A DNA stretch of 64,000 nucleotides from assembly GCF_905147045.1 (NCBI RefSeq), contig NC_065894.1, positions 12,499,501-12,563,500 of the forward strand. Reading direction: 5' to 3'. The DNA is from Nymphalis io. Taxonomy: Eukaryota > Arthropoda > Insecta > Lepidoptera > Nymphalidae. Shown one piece after another: positions 42,109 to 54,592 of this stretch. The notes under the pieces were generated by a model that was not told the DNA's origin, did no database searches, and saw only the letters and a program-made list of their open reading frames with translations. The stretch's first letter is position 1, and each line of letters begins with the position of its first letter. The position numbers and the translations under genes are program-made.

Positions 42109-43239
42109 TTTTTAGCATGTGTTGTTTTCTGAACAAATAGTCAGTAAACACTGAATGCAATTTTCTAACGCGTCTGTCTCATTTGTGGGCGTAAAAGGGT
42201 GTTGTGGAAGGGGTAATCCTCTACCTGCGGGACTCGTAACGGGACTGTAGGCGACATGAATATTAAATTTCCCCTTAAACAATAGGATTCTATTACTATT
42301 TTGCTGGGAGTAAGTCAAATATTACAGTTAGGAATGTCCAATGGAATAAAATAAGCAAAGAACTATAATAAGTAATTATATAAATCAGTTACAGTCTCTT
42401 AATGTCATATATTTATAGCGGGATCAAAAAAATGTCCTTATGAATTGTTAGCGTTAACAAAGTCGCGTGCGACATGTTTACTTAGTATAAATTACAGCAG
42501 CTTTTGAACTACAGCCGAGAACTTGAGTACATTTTGTTATTTGAGAACCTTTATTTGCCTTTTATACAATTTTATCTTAATTCGAAACCTTTGTTCTTTG
42601 CTCTTGTATAGACTGAGCGAGTTGTGTTCAATTTATCGCAATGCGGTCGCTGTAAACAATAGTGACATCATCCGAGTTTTCTGCTTAACACGAAACTGAC
42701 GCAAAAGCTATCAGTAAATAAATCTTAAACATCACTCCAAGAACAAATTAAACGTTGATATTTGTGAATTGAGTTTATTTTATTTATTTACTGAAATAAT
42801 TACACCGTCAAGTTATCACTAAGCCTTAAAATTAACAATTAAAAAATATGTACTTACGAATTTATACGTCTTTAAAAATCAAAGTTTCACATAAAAAATC
42901 AAAAATCAAACCTTCTCAACTAAATTTCGGTGATAAAAGTATGTGTGAGAAGTGAGCTATAAGAACGTAACATAAATGTTATATTTTTAAATACATAATT
43001 AGATATGCATTTTTCAACCCGTCTTTTTTAGACAGTAACTAGTTCTGTCAAACACAGGACTTAAGTACCTAACTTAACAATCGCTAGGTAAAGACTCGAC
43101 TTAAATAATTAATTAAGGAGAGAAGGTTTGGAACTCACTTAAACATTACATACAGAAACGTTGCTCTTATACTATATTGAAATTTAATTCATATCGCATC
43201 CAAAGAAGCTTTACTTAAAAAACCATATAAATATTATTA
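42109..43239. other. Upstream region of the B-type bZIP and shared flank
   Basis: Matches 60,302-61,439. An initiator-like attcagtgt lies on the gene strand near 42,150-42,160. From 42,885 the sequence matches unit 1 at 22,476. No other gene. Confidence 0.55.
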
Positions 43240-44166
43240 TTAGGTCCTTACATATGAAATTGGCGTTTTGTACGGGAGGAATATAAAGTTATTTTTTTTT
43301 TTTTTGTAAAATATATTTAATTAATCAAATTACCGTTGCTATTCATACACTTTTGCTATCTCATAGATCCTTTTACTAAAAAACACCATGGGGGCGAGAA
43401 TCAATAAACTCTTTGAAGGCGGTTTGGACCTCCGCATCGGAGTTGAATTTTTTTCCTTGTAAGAAGTTGTCCAAATTCCGGAAAAAATGGTAATCTGTTG
43501 GAGACAGGCCCGGGGGGTACGGTGGATGTCGTAGACATTCTAATTGTAGCATTTAACTTAGTGGTTGTTAATTGTACAGTGTGTGTCTTGCGTTGTCATG
43601 AAGCAGCAGTGGCCTAGAGCGATTGACCAATCTCGGTTGTTTAGTTGCTAGTTCTTCCTTCATGGTTTGCAGTTGCTGACAATAGATATGCCGTAATAGT
43701 TTGGCCAGATTTTAAAAAGCTGTAGTGAACGACACCGGCGCTAGTCCACCAAACACTCACAAGTAACTTTTTCTAAGTCAATTTTCGTTTAGGGTAGGAT
43801 TTGGCTGGGTTTCCAGGGTTCAGCCATAGCGACGAGCGCTTCCGATTATCGTACAGTATCTACTTTTCATCACAAGTAATGATTCGATTTAAAATCCCTT
43901 CATTATTGTGTCGGTTGAGCAAAGTAACACAGCAGTCTACGCGTGTTTGCAAGTTCGATTCACTCAATTCATGAGGTACCCATCGTTCAAGTTTTTTTAC
44001 TTTCCCGATTTGCTTGAAATGAATTAATACAGTTTTATCACTTACCCCGAAGACTGCAGCTATCTCCGAAGTGCTTTGTGATGGATCCGCTTCCACAATA
44101 GCCTTTAATTCTTCATTTTCAACTTTTGTCTCCGACCGTCCACGGGGTTAGTTCTGAAGGTCGAAA
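43240..44166 (-). mobile_element. 5'-truncated mariner relic, unit 2
   Basis: Orthologue of 22,838-23,760 with the same terminal sequence ttaggtccttacatatgaaa, the same lost 5' part and the same stops. Confidence 0.8.
43860..44096 (-). pseudogene. Mariner transposase, middle part, unit 2
   Basis: 78 codons ending at ITCDEK, as at 23,454-23,690. Confidence 0.8.
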
Positions 44167-44171
44167 TTTCG

Positions 44172-44468
44172 TTATCGGTTATTGAAAATTTGAAAAAATG
44201 CATATCGGAAGCTAAAGTTCAATAAATGACAATATTTAAAGTAATGCATCAACCCAAACAACTGGTTTTTCATGTTTTTGAATAATCTTTTGACCAATTG
44301 TAGATGCGTCTCACTTGAAACGTTTAAGGTATTATAACCCTTTCCTGTCACGGGATCAATGTAGGACCACCGTCGGTTTTTATTTATATAATTGCAAAAT
44401 TTCGACCGGAAGTTACGAGAAAGACGCATCAGTTGGTCCCCTGGTGACGCTTCGATGACTTTTATCAA
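44172..44468 (-). pseudogene. Unidentified coding-like segment joined to the mariner, unit 2
   Basis: Copy of 23,766-24,062 with a single Ser-to-Pro replacement (EASSGDQ to EASPGDQ) over 98 codons. Function not recognised; see the unit-1 entry. Confidence 0.35.
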
Positions 44469-45628
44469 AGCACGCGCTGGACATCATTATCTATTATGGG
44501 AACTCACCATTAGGGCCTTTAAAAAAATTAAATAAGTTTAATTTGAAAGGGACTATTAAGCTTTATGCTTCCGAAAAAGAAAATTTAAATATAGAATAAT
44601 ATACTTTTTGAAATGATTACTATTCATTTAATTGCAGTAATTAAACCAAATTATAAAAAAAATATTTTTAAATACTCATTACTAATTTATTTTTGTTAAT
44701 TTTTACGAAGTAACACATTTAAATATACAAAAGTCATTTATAGAAAGTTCGTGACAAAACCGTATTCAGTGTATCTCTTCGAAGTTATTTCAAATTGAAA
44801 TTCATGGAATTTAAATCGTCTGCCGTCCAAAAAAACACTAACGGAAAATAAAATAGATATCAAACACACATTATTGTGAAACAGTTATACCATCCATCTT
44901 GAAATATGTCAACAATACAAAATGGTCGAACCGACCACTAAGTTTTGTAATGGGTTAACACAAATGGCAGGCGCGTGGGCATTCACACGTAACCTGTGCC
45001 ATTATAATTCATTCTTTAACACAATATAATAAAACTTATATTACCTTAAATGTAATTCTAGCAAAGCATACGCGGCACAATCAATTTTTAACTCTATATT
45101 ATTACAATAGAGTTCATTTTGGATAATGTGTTCCGAAATAACAGATGCATCTTATTTCCGCGTTGCAACTGTATCAATCACACAATTCGGTAGTTATCGA
45201 TTACTACATTTACTATACAATGAAGTAATAAGCAGTACGTGCAGAATACATCTTTATACATGTATTTATTATTAACAGTGCCCAACGGTTTAAGCCGCGT
45301 TAAGTTTATATTACACATTGAGCAATAACCTAAAGCCCAAGTCCTAAAGCCTAAAAATATTAACGGAAGAAAAATAACGCTTTTTATCACATTTCGAAAG
45401 AATTGCAATGACTTCCTGAAAATATTTTTTGTAATTATACTTATATAGGTATAGAACGGATTTGGATGATAATTTTAAAGACAAACAGTACATCAGAATA
45501 TTCTCTATAATATTTTTTTTTTCTTTTTGGCGATTAGACCCGGCAAACTGAGAGACAGACACTACATTTTTATTTATTTTAGAAATTTTAAAAGAAAAGT
45601 TATAATAACTTTACATACTATTTACTCT
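44469..45628. other. Flank; 44,820-45,628 shared only by units 2 and 3
   Basis: The first part matches unit 1. From 44,818 it is missing there, because unit 1 jumps straight into its LINE. Matches 62,155-62,978. The short minus-strand frames 45,178-45,408 and 45,344-45,562 are identical in unit 3 but have no motif, so I leave them uncalled. Confidence 0.6.
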
Positions 45629-46537
45629 TTTTTTTTTTTATATGCCCCGGGATGGCAAATGACTCTACTCCACCTGATGGTAAGTGGTAGTAGAGTCCAA
45701 ACGCGACGACGGCCAGTACAGTCGGGAAGAATGTTCTGTACTAGCCGTCCCCGCCTTGCCGGCCCGCAAGATGCCTCTTCACGCCTCGTTTGAAGGAACC
45801 CGGGTTGTAAGAGGAGGGGAACACGTGAGCTGGTAAGGAATTCCATTTTTTGGTAGTGCGACAAAGAAAGGAGTTGCCAAATTTCTTTGTGCGCGATGGA
45901 ATTGATGTCACAGTTAGGCGGTGACATCGAGAACCAGCTCGCGTGGACTTAAGAAGGAAGGGGGAAGCAGGAATTAAAGAGAATAATTCCTCAGAGCACT
46001 CGCCGTGATACAGACGATAGAAAGCGCTCAGTGCTGCTATCTCGCGACGCAATTGTAAAGGTTCAAGGGTGTTTGTGACTTTTACGTCGCCAATAATGCG
46101 TACTGCACGTCGCTGCAACCGGTCCAAGGCCTCCAGTAGGTACTTAGCGGAGCCATCCCAAAGGTGCGAGCAATATTCAACGCAAGACCGTACCTGTGTT
46201 TTGTATAACAGGCACAGTTGTTGTGGCGTGAAAAAACGCCGCACCTTGTTCAGAACTCCGAGTTTCCGTGAAGCAGTTTTTATAATAGCCTCGATGTAAT
46301 CCCTTGGACTAAGGTCGCAGCGAACGTCCATCCCCAGCATGGCGATTTTGCTTTGTATCATCAGCGGTGTGCCACAGAGGGAGGGATGAGGGTAAAATGG
46401 TGACTTTTTCTCTGTGAGAGCGCACACCTGTGTTTTCTTGGCATTAAACTCAACAAGATTATCAGAACCCCATTTGGCGATGAGCTCTAATGTCCTATCG
46501 AGTTCAATAACAAGATTCTCCCGCCTCTCTTCAGTTT
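45629..46537 (-). mobile_element. 5'-truncated jockey-type LINE with ACTC target duplication
   Basis: A T-run at 45,629 is the poly(A). The match to the unit-1 LINE ends at about 46,537. The bases actc occur at 45,625-45,628 and again at 46,539-46,542, fitting a 4-bp target duplication around a 909-bp truncated insertion. The unit-3 copy (62,979-63,878) has the same junctions. Confidence 0.75.
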
Positions 46538-46544
46538 CACTCAA
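45741..46544 (-). pseudogene. LINE RT C-terminal part, open but truncated, unit 2
   Basis: 267 open codons covering the C-terminal half of the jockey-type ORF2, downstream of YADD (ELDRTLELIAKWGSDNLVEF to KRGVKRHLAG). The first residues come from flanking DNA. No catalytic residues are present. Confidence 0.85.
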
Positions 46545-48330
46545 AGATATACACAGGTAAGTTATATATATATAGAGATATAATTACATTTTATGTGTTC
46601 TAATAAACATGTGTCATAGCATTACGTCACATATATATTGTCTACGAGCTATAGACTATAAGTATATACCTTTCTCAATAAATTAACCATATATTACTTT
46701 TTTACTCGAATCGGAGTTTTAGATAATTTTCGATATTTTTATATCAAATCACGTTAACTATTGCTTATTATTAGGGTAAAATCATAAATTATAAGATTAA
46801 GTTGCCAACTACATCAATTATGTTTTGTTTCGGCTCCCTTCAATGCTTCTTAGATTCTCGGAGAATTTAAACAATGATGTCGTAAATTGCTAATGGCCAG
46901 CCTATATTTTATTCAAAAAAGAAGTGCGTCGGCGAATTTTATTACTACTTGTTTGCCTACTTCAATTTCCAGGTACTAGCGGTAAAAGAGTTATAGCTTC
47001 GAGAAGGCTTCTGCTGCCCGTTTTACATGTTGGTTCTTCAAAATAAATCTTTCATTACCTAATATTTTGAACATACGTCTGGACGGGCAGCTCCTATATA
47101 TAAAGGTATGCGATGTCTAGAAAAGATAAGCTTATCCAATTAATTTTAAGCCGTGAATAACTAAACTAAAAGGAATCGAATTTGATTACCTACTCGTATT
47201 TATATTTATTTCGTAATGCTATTTTTGTATTGATCTATATTAATCATCGATAATAAAATTTCACACGTGAATCTCGCTTAGAAACACATTGGCACGAGTC
47301 GTTTGCAAATATTATTTTAAGTTTCGGTCAAATGATTGCCACAGAAAGACACGCAACATTTTCAAAGCGATTACATAAAATAGCACTTTAAATATACAAA
47401 ATCAAATCCAAATACAGACAATTATATTGTACAGTATATTTATAATAATTCCTAATTAAACAAATTTCGGATTATATTATTTTTGAAATATATAAGTATA
47501 TTATGTAGAGGTCTTTACTTTTATTAATATAATCTAAATTATACATTATTCAAATTACTAAAATACCTTCTGTAGGTAGTGTATGTATAGATGGCGGTAA
47601 TAAAATCTGTCAGTTTCCTGAATCGCGCTGTCTAGATTCGCTACTGAATATATATAATGTAAAGGTGATTTTGTTAAAATGATCAGACAAAATAAATTAT
47701 AGTGTGAACATTGGAAAGCTCTTCCTTAGTTTCATTTACCGTTTGATCCCCGATATTAGTTCGGCGTAAACAGGTAGGTATATTGTAATTTAAGTCGTGT
47801 AAGCTAGTCTCTACGCTAATTTAGTGTTTCCGTAGCAAATTAATTTATTATTATTTTTATGTAAACACCATTTTAAAAACAAATAAAATTGAAAAAGAGA
47901 AAACATTTTAAAATAAGTACTTTTAAAATAATGTCGAGCGTTTGGTGAAATTGCGAAATTACGAACCAGTTGAAACGTTCATCCGAATTGTATCATTTGC
48001 ATTGTTATATTCGCAATGACACAAAGGGTGCAACCGTTCTCCCGTCGGGACGTTTTCTCTGAAACAGCTCTACTTTCTCTGAGAACAATAGCTGCGTTAT
48101 CTTCTTCGCCTGCAATAAACCAAAAACTCGGCGGGAGACGAACAAAACGCTTTGCCGATTTGTTAGACATTTTGTTTATAACAAAAAGACATTTTAATAA
48201 CCACTTATTGTTTTACGATACAATTATGTAAAATGTAGTTTGTACTTGCAAGTCTAAGACAAATAAGGTCGAAGCCGATGCCTTCTATTGTGTTTTGGTT
48301 GGGGCTTATTTGATATGAGACATGAACGAA
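46538..48330. other. Spacer of 1.8 kb, no gene recognised
   Basis: The first 140 bases recur at 63,879-64,000, so the segment probably continues in unit 3 beyond the window. It is absent from unit 1. A possible non-coding first exon ends at gtaaacag|gtaggta near 47,766-47,780. A minus-strand frame at 47,979-48,170 has no motif. Confidence 0.45.
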
Positions 48331-50340
48331 ATTCACTCCGCACGCACATCACGTTGCCTGATTTTAATGTCAGGCATCGTATGGCCACATGCAGGTATTG
48401 TAGGTGGCAGTGCACTACAATCATCGATGACGGAATTGTCGGCAAAGAGTTTAGCCAGGAGATCAGCTTGCTCTTGCGGACTGTAAGCTAGCGATCCGTC
48501 CGGATTTCTGAGCGGTGGCAGCGAAGGTTGGCAGAAATTGTTTTGCACAGACTTGGTCAGACGCCAGAAGCTACGGGAGCCCCTAGGATGCGAAACAAGG
48601 TCATGACCAATCTGTACAATGCGCTGTGCATCCGCTCTCGTGTATGCCTTTCTACAGGACTTGGAATTTTTATTATAGTTTGCTTTCAGTGAGTCAATGT
48701 TAGATGCCCCGCTAATACAGCCGTTGATCCACTTGCGATATGCCGCCTGCTTAGATGATACAGCATCGGCACATTCACGAGTGAACCAACGGTTACGCGT
48801 ACTCCTACTGACGAGATCTGAGCTAAGAATGTAGTATTCCATTCCCAGCATGATCTCGCCAGCAACAGCAGCGGCACTAGCTGTCGGGTCATTCCCACTG
48901 AAGCAACGTTCCTTCCAAGGGACCGACGCATAGTTATCGCGCATACCGTCCCAATCCGCCGACTTATAGTGCCAAACGCGACGTTTGCATACCGCTAGTG
49001 GTGGCAGCTTGGCCTGTGGCACTCTGGTAGAAATAAGGCTGTGATCCGAAGAGCCAAGAGGAGCCTGAACCACAACCTGATATTCCACCGGGTGAGAAGT
49101 CAGCAGAAGGTCCAGTAGAGAAGGTGTTTGCCCATCAATATCTGGGATCCTGGTGGGCTGATCAACCAGTTGGGTCAAGTCATGTGTGAGAGCAAAAGCA
49201 TGAGCAGTCCTTCCAGCATGGTCAGTTTTGAGGGATTTCAACCAGGATTCGTGGTGGGCATTAAAATCCCCCAAAAACACCAATTCCGCGTTAGGAAATT
49301 GCTCTTGCGCAGCATCTGCCACCCGACTAAGATGGTCAAATAATCGGCTTGTCTCCAAGTCACCATTGTGGGATCTGTAGAGGCACACGTAGACACGGCT
49401 CTGACGAACCAGGTCCACACGTACCACCAACATGGAGAAGGAGGGGTCCTCCAAGCAGCGTAGTCGGTGACAGCAAACATCCGTCCTGACGAACAAGCAT
49501 ACTCCGGCTTTCGCTTTGAAGGATTCTTCAAGCGTGTAGCCGGGATAATTAAGGTAGCTGGTATCGGCAGGACGGAGTATTTGTGTCTCCGTGAGAAACA
49601 ACATTGCTGGCCGTGCTGTCTCGAGATGGTGGTGGACAGCGTTGAGGTTAGTGTGGAGTCCTCGGATGTTAGAGAACTCGACCTCAAACAGCGAGGGTAT
49701 GGTGGGGGTTTGCACCGCTGTACGACCGTTATTTCTTTTTTGTTGCGCCATTTCGGAAAAATGAAATGGAAAAGAGACGTGAAGCGAGCGATGTATTGCC
49801 ACGATAGGGATGGGCAAAGTGTGGAGGCGTGTTTCCCCAAATGGTTGCCAAAAGGAAAAATACACTGACCCGCCGGACGGAAGGGCCCACGAACCCCCCC
49901 GGAAGTGGCCGCCGGGACCCCACCTACCGGTCACCAACCGGCACGACGGTCCACCCTGAGATTATGCGTGGCCTGGTGGGGCAGCCTCACGAGCTGGTTA
50001 GGCACGCTCGGGCCTCTGTACTATGCCACGGGCGGCCAGCGGAACAGCCGTTTCTTCGGGTCTCCCTGCCGGTCAGGTCAATACAGTTTCCCCCGGCATT
50101 GGTTCAACAGCCGTCTTCAACTGGACCAACACCCATCGCGGCAATACTCGCTCGGGCTCTGGCTGTACGCTGGCTGACCTCGAAACGCGGCTGCAAGCCA
50201 CTTCACGAGTTTTTCACCACGCTTACGGTGGTAACAAGCCAGGCGGATGTTAGCATCCTACCACCAGATGAGCAGATGGTCGCTCAGATATCCCTTAGTC
50301 GCCTCTTACGACACCCATGGGAAAGAGAGGGGCAGTGAAA
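48331..50340 (-). mobile_element. 5' part of jockey-type LINE, unit 2
   Basis: The LINE 5' leader and first 1.4 kb of ORF2, in the position of the unit-1 LINE (same flank after 50,340). The 3' part is lost at 48,331 (gaaattcac|tccgcacgc), in the middle of the linker before the RT domain. Confidence 0.85.
48333..49751 (-). pseudogene. Jockey-type LINE ORF2, endonuclease half, unit 2
   Basis: Open from the ATG at 49,751 for about 473 codons. The complete AP endonuclease is present (FSNIRGLHTN, FLTETQ, LGDFNAHHE, GSSDHSLIS), followed by the linker up to IRQRDVRAE, where the element is cut. It lacks the reverse transcriptase, so it is a remnant even though its frame is clean. Upstream codons to 49,937 belong to the leader. 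Confidence 0.85.
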
Positions 50341-51178
50341 TGTATTCTTTCTCCGTCACTGCACGGATAGAACAAAAACAGTTTTAAACTCTTCTCCTCT
50401 TAAACAGTTTTAAACTCTTAAAAGCTTTAAAGTGTTATACTGATTTAATTATATGGCAACTTTAGTTTTTGTTTAAGTTTCTATATAATTTTTTTTTAAT
50501 ATATTTATGAAAATATATACATATTAATTTTAATAAATATTTTATCTTAACAAAATTCGTCAGTACCCTCAATAATAAAAATAATATTTTGACTTGCGAA
50601 GCAAACATTCGCTGTACGGCATATTTCCGTTCCTGCTTGAAAGTATAAGCCTAACATTAGCATTTATATTAGGTAGGGATTTTGGCATGAATTATCAAAA
50701 AAAAAAATATTAGAACAAATAACAAAAAATGACATCTATCGTTGAATAGCGGTAAGCTAACTTGCTTAAAGGTAAAAGTGACATCTATCGAGAATTTTAC
50801 GACAGTGTCACTTTTATATTAATGTATTATTATATTATTTAAAAGGCACTATTAAAATATTTATGTACCTAAAATTATTTTAATAAAAATATTATTAATG
50901 ATTTCTTTTTTTAATTTTTTAAAACATATTATACATGCAGCACCGTCGGTCTGTTCTGTCATCCTTATGTCAAAACTCAAATGCCAAAATAAATATAGAA
51001 TTTGTGGTTATGTTATGAAAAAAAATCACGTACTTATTGGAATTTTATAAATAAAAGTACTAAATAATATTAAAATAGTGCAAAGGTAATTGAAAATGAT
51101 TGTTTCCGTGTTCATACTAATAAATTGTTCTGCCTATAAATTTAGGCTTTAATTATACCTAATTGTAAAAAAGCTACT
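50341..51178. other. Junction region between units 2 and 3
   Basis: Near-identical to 28,081-28,920. The unit boundary used here is 50,897. Confidence 0.65.
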
Positions 51179-51452
51179 AGGTGGTCGGGCTTTGTGCAAG
51201 CCTATCTGGGTAGGTACCACCCACTCATCAGATATTCTACCGCAAAACAACAGTACTTGGTATTGTTGTGTTCCAGTTTGAGGGGTGAGTGAGTACAGGC
51301 ACAAGGGACATAACATCTTAGTTCCCAAAGTTGGTGGCGCATTGGTGATACAATTGTTAAAATTTCTTACAATGCCAATGTCTATGGGCGTTAATGATTA
51401 CTTACCATCAGGTGGCCCATATGCTCGTCCGCCTACCTATACTATAAAAAAA
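51179..51452 (+). mobile_element. Metulj-like SINE, unit 3 plus-strand copy
   Basis: Orthologue of 8,925-9,210, with a small deletion after gggtgagtgag that removes about 11 bases. Confidence 0.85.
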
Positions 51453-52108
51453 GACTGTCCCTTAAGACACAAAGTTACCGAAAGTTCACATAAAATTACT
51501 TATTAGTGTTTTAGACCAGATCGTAATACAGCTGTGATCTAGATTAATGGGGACTTTAATAGAAAAATTCTTGTGCGAAGATGGTTTTAAGTCTTTTTTT
51601 ATATATGTAGATGTTGTAGTAAAAACAGTTTTCATGCTTTACAAATTAATTGATTATTTGTAAATTTACATATTTTAATAATGTGATAAATCCTAAAACA
51701 TTACTAATTATTTTTTTGATATATTTATCGCATGATACTAAAAGTAATGATTGTTGACCGGACGCTACGTGGGATCTTCCCATATTAATCTTTCTCATAG
51801 AAAATACGAGTAGCAATGAATCAATTGTGTCTGTTTTGATCGCTCCGCCGCAGATCCTTTAGCGTTAAAGACGCGGAAATTTTGCTCATGCTTAAAATTC
51901 GAATCTTTGAGCAGAAGTAAAACTTTCTAGCACTTTTCCTTTATAGGTATAGAATTCTTTGATCTAAGATTTCACTTGCTCGATGTGTGTTTATAATAAT
52001 ACTTCTCAAACGTGATGATGAAGGATAAAAATTGTATAGGAACGCTTGTGTTAGTTATAATTCTATTTATAATAACTATACCTAACCAATCCATGGTAGA
52101 CCAGCGTA
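51453..52108. other. Unit 3 flank, no gene
   Basis: Joins the equivalents of 9,211-9,325 and 11,525-12,059; about 2.2 kb of unit-1 sequence is missing between them. Confidence 0.6.
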
Positions 52109-52383
52109 TTTTTTTATATAGGTATGACGAGTATATGGGCCACCTGATGGTAAGTGGTCACCAACGCCCAGTGATATTGGCATTGTAAGAAATGTTAATC
52201 ATCGCTTACATTGCCAATGCGCTACCAACGTTGAGAACTGAGATGTTATGTCCCTTGTACCTGTAATTACTGACTCACCCTTCAAACCAGAACACAATAC
52301 CAAGTACTGCTGATTTGCGATAGAATATCTGATGAGTGGGTGGTACCTACACAGACGAGCTTGCACAAAGCCCTACCACCAGT
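52109..52383 (-). mobile_element. Metulj-like SINE, unit 3 minus-strand copy
   Basis: Uninterrupted orthologue of 12,060-12,333. It shows the empty target (gatagaatatctgatg) of the unit-2 CR1-like insertion. Confidence 0.85.
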
Positions 52384-53677
52384 AAATACATGAAATATTG
52401 GAGTATACTCCACCTGGCCTGGTGAAGTATACTCCATACCTTCTCCATAATTGGCAGTGAGACATTTAAGATCTGTTACTTCATTTTTATATATAATACA
52501 TATTTAAACAATATAGATTATGAATATTTAACATTATACTATCAATTCGTTAATGTTACAAAAATATATCATAAGTTTTCTTCTAGAAGTCTTAAGAATC
52601 CTTCCAAGAATTATTATTATTGTTGATAATAATGTGCAGTTATTTGCAATAACCGAACGCATAGTATGAGATGTTGAATTGACAATTGCGATAAAGTTGT
52701 ACCATTTGTGAGTGGTATTAAAGTTATTCTTACACAAATATGATTTACAGCGTTTCTGGGAACAGACAATGCTCCCGTAGCCCAACTCTTCCCTATTGTC
52801 GCCTGTGGACTTTTTTTTCTAAATAATTTCGAAGCAACGTTGTCAGAAAGGATAATTTCAAATCTATGTGTCCGTCGTGTGCGGACAATGCCCACTATTA
52901 GCGGATTATAATCCGCAAAAAGAGCAGGTACTGTTTCAGACACAGTCCAAGTTTAGTGTATACGCGTTTTGTAAATGACGCTCTGTATAAATATTTTTGA
53001 TGAAAAAAAATGACTTCAATTCTTTAATTTTTTACGACCGATTTTTTGATCGCCAGTTCACTTTTCAAAATAACATAGTCCCATCGATAAATCAGCCCCA
53101 AATCAACAAATTCAGGATAAAATAGGTACGTTACTAATTCTTCTATTCTACTCAAATCAAATCTTATACCTACAAATGTATTTGTACTATTGTCAATTGT
53201 CGCTTTGATTTAATTGCATATGAAATCAACAAATCTTAAAACACGTTTAACAAGTGTTCAGCTCGTAACTTGTACCGATATTATAATATTTGCTTGCGCT
53301 AGACAGATGCAAGCCTCTCTCCCGGGAGACACTTGGCGACGATTTTCTCAAACAATAACATTCAGCCGGACACTACGTGATATTGCCTTCGACTCTACTA
53401 TACGTTTGTTATTTTAGTTGTTGCTCAAATAATTTTAACTTCTGAATATGTTTCGGGTTCCTGGAATATTTTTAATTTGCAAAAAATAACATCTATTTTA
53501 AAAATAACAAAACAATCTATAATAATCATTTGTTGTTCTGACTAGGTAACTAGGGAAAAAAAATCTTGACTTTATATATGTACATATAATAAAACTGCAA
53601 CGGCGATATATATACGTTAAATTTATACATTACAATGTCATTAAAACCGAGCCGTTAAATTGCAAGAAATATTAAAT
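52384..53677. other. Unit 3 flank, no gene supported
   Basis: Counterpart of 12,334-13,520 and 34,145-35,532, without the SINE insertion seen at 34,318. Confidence 0.6.
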
Positions 53678-53753
53678 ACAGTAACAACTTATAAATGCCC
53701 CACTGCTGGGTTAAGGCCTCCTCTCCCTTTTTGAGGAGGAGGTTTGGAGCTTA
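53678..53753 (-). mobile_element. 3' end of a tRNA-headed SINE
   Basis: Orthologue of 35,533-35,606. Confidence 0.75.
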
Positions 53754-54592
53754 AAAAACTTTAGTATTTTTCAAAACCGATAATTTGTTAGTATTATGAA
53801 ACTTGTTAAAGCCCGTTATCGATAAAGCGGCAAGTAACATCAACAAATATATTATAACCAGGAAAAGTTTATCAACATCCAAACAAACAACAGTTGATTT
53901 AACCGTATCTATAAAAATGTATACAAATCCAAAATAGTTGTTTAACGGACCACACTTGATGTTCCCGCTGCATCGAATCGTACAACACCTTGGACTTGTC
54001 AATCATACCTTTCAAGAACCGCTATAAAGTACACAACGCCCCACGAGACCATGTGAACATTTGATCACAGCCCACACAATTGATACAATTGCGAGAACGC
54101 CTTCAAAACCTTGATTTTAACAATATATTCGCGGTTAACAGTACACATTTAGCCTTTTCGTCATGCATATTTTCGATATCCTTATGTCTTTGTGTTAGAG
54201 TTCAAATTACAGTAAAATATCTAGGCTACATGACGATGGAAGATAATCCGAAACAGAGGGTTTTGCACCTGCACCTGCTGTTTTATGAGATAAGAATATT
54301 GACTACGTGCGAAAAAAATATGAAAAAGATGTCAGCTATGTATTTTAAACAATACTCCTATTTGGATATGCTGTTTATTTATTTTTTAATGTGCAAGTTT
54401 TCAATTTATATCAGTTTTATTATATAGCAATAGCTTTTCCCCGTAATTCAGTTCGCATAGCAAATATGTTCCTGTAAATTATATACTTAAGACCTTAACC
54501 AAATCTAAGATTACCTCGATTTCTTCGTGACAGAAATAAGCCAACAGACAGAGCTACTTTCGCATTTATAATATTAGTACATATCATGAATC
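53754..54592. other. Upstream region of mRpS12, unit 3
   Basis: Near-identical to 35,607-36,440, including the RTE-like fragment at 54,538-54,579. It should contain the promoter, which I cannot place. Confidence 0.55.

Larger units (their letters stand above)
28640..50896 (+). repeat. Tandem segmental duplication, unit 2
   Basis: The second unit. It contains the CR1-like insertion 29,634-34,086, an intact mRpS12, bZIP copies 2a and 2b, a mariner relic, a truncated LINE, a private-looking spacer and the 5' part of the jockey LINE. Unit 2 and unit 3 are more alike to each other than either is to unit 1, since they share the bZIP tandem duplication and the 44,820-46,680 segment. Confidence 0.9.

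Noticed and set aside
45178..45562. Two minus-strand frames identical in unit 3 (62,520-62,904)
   Set aside because: Identity is explained by the recent duplication. They have no motif and no start context, and they run through AT-rich DNA.
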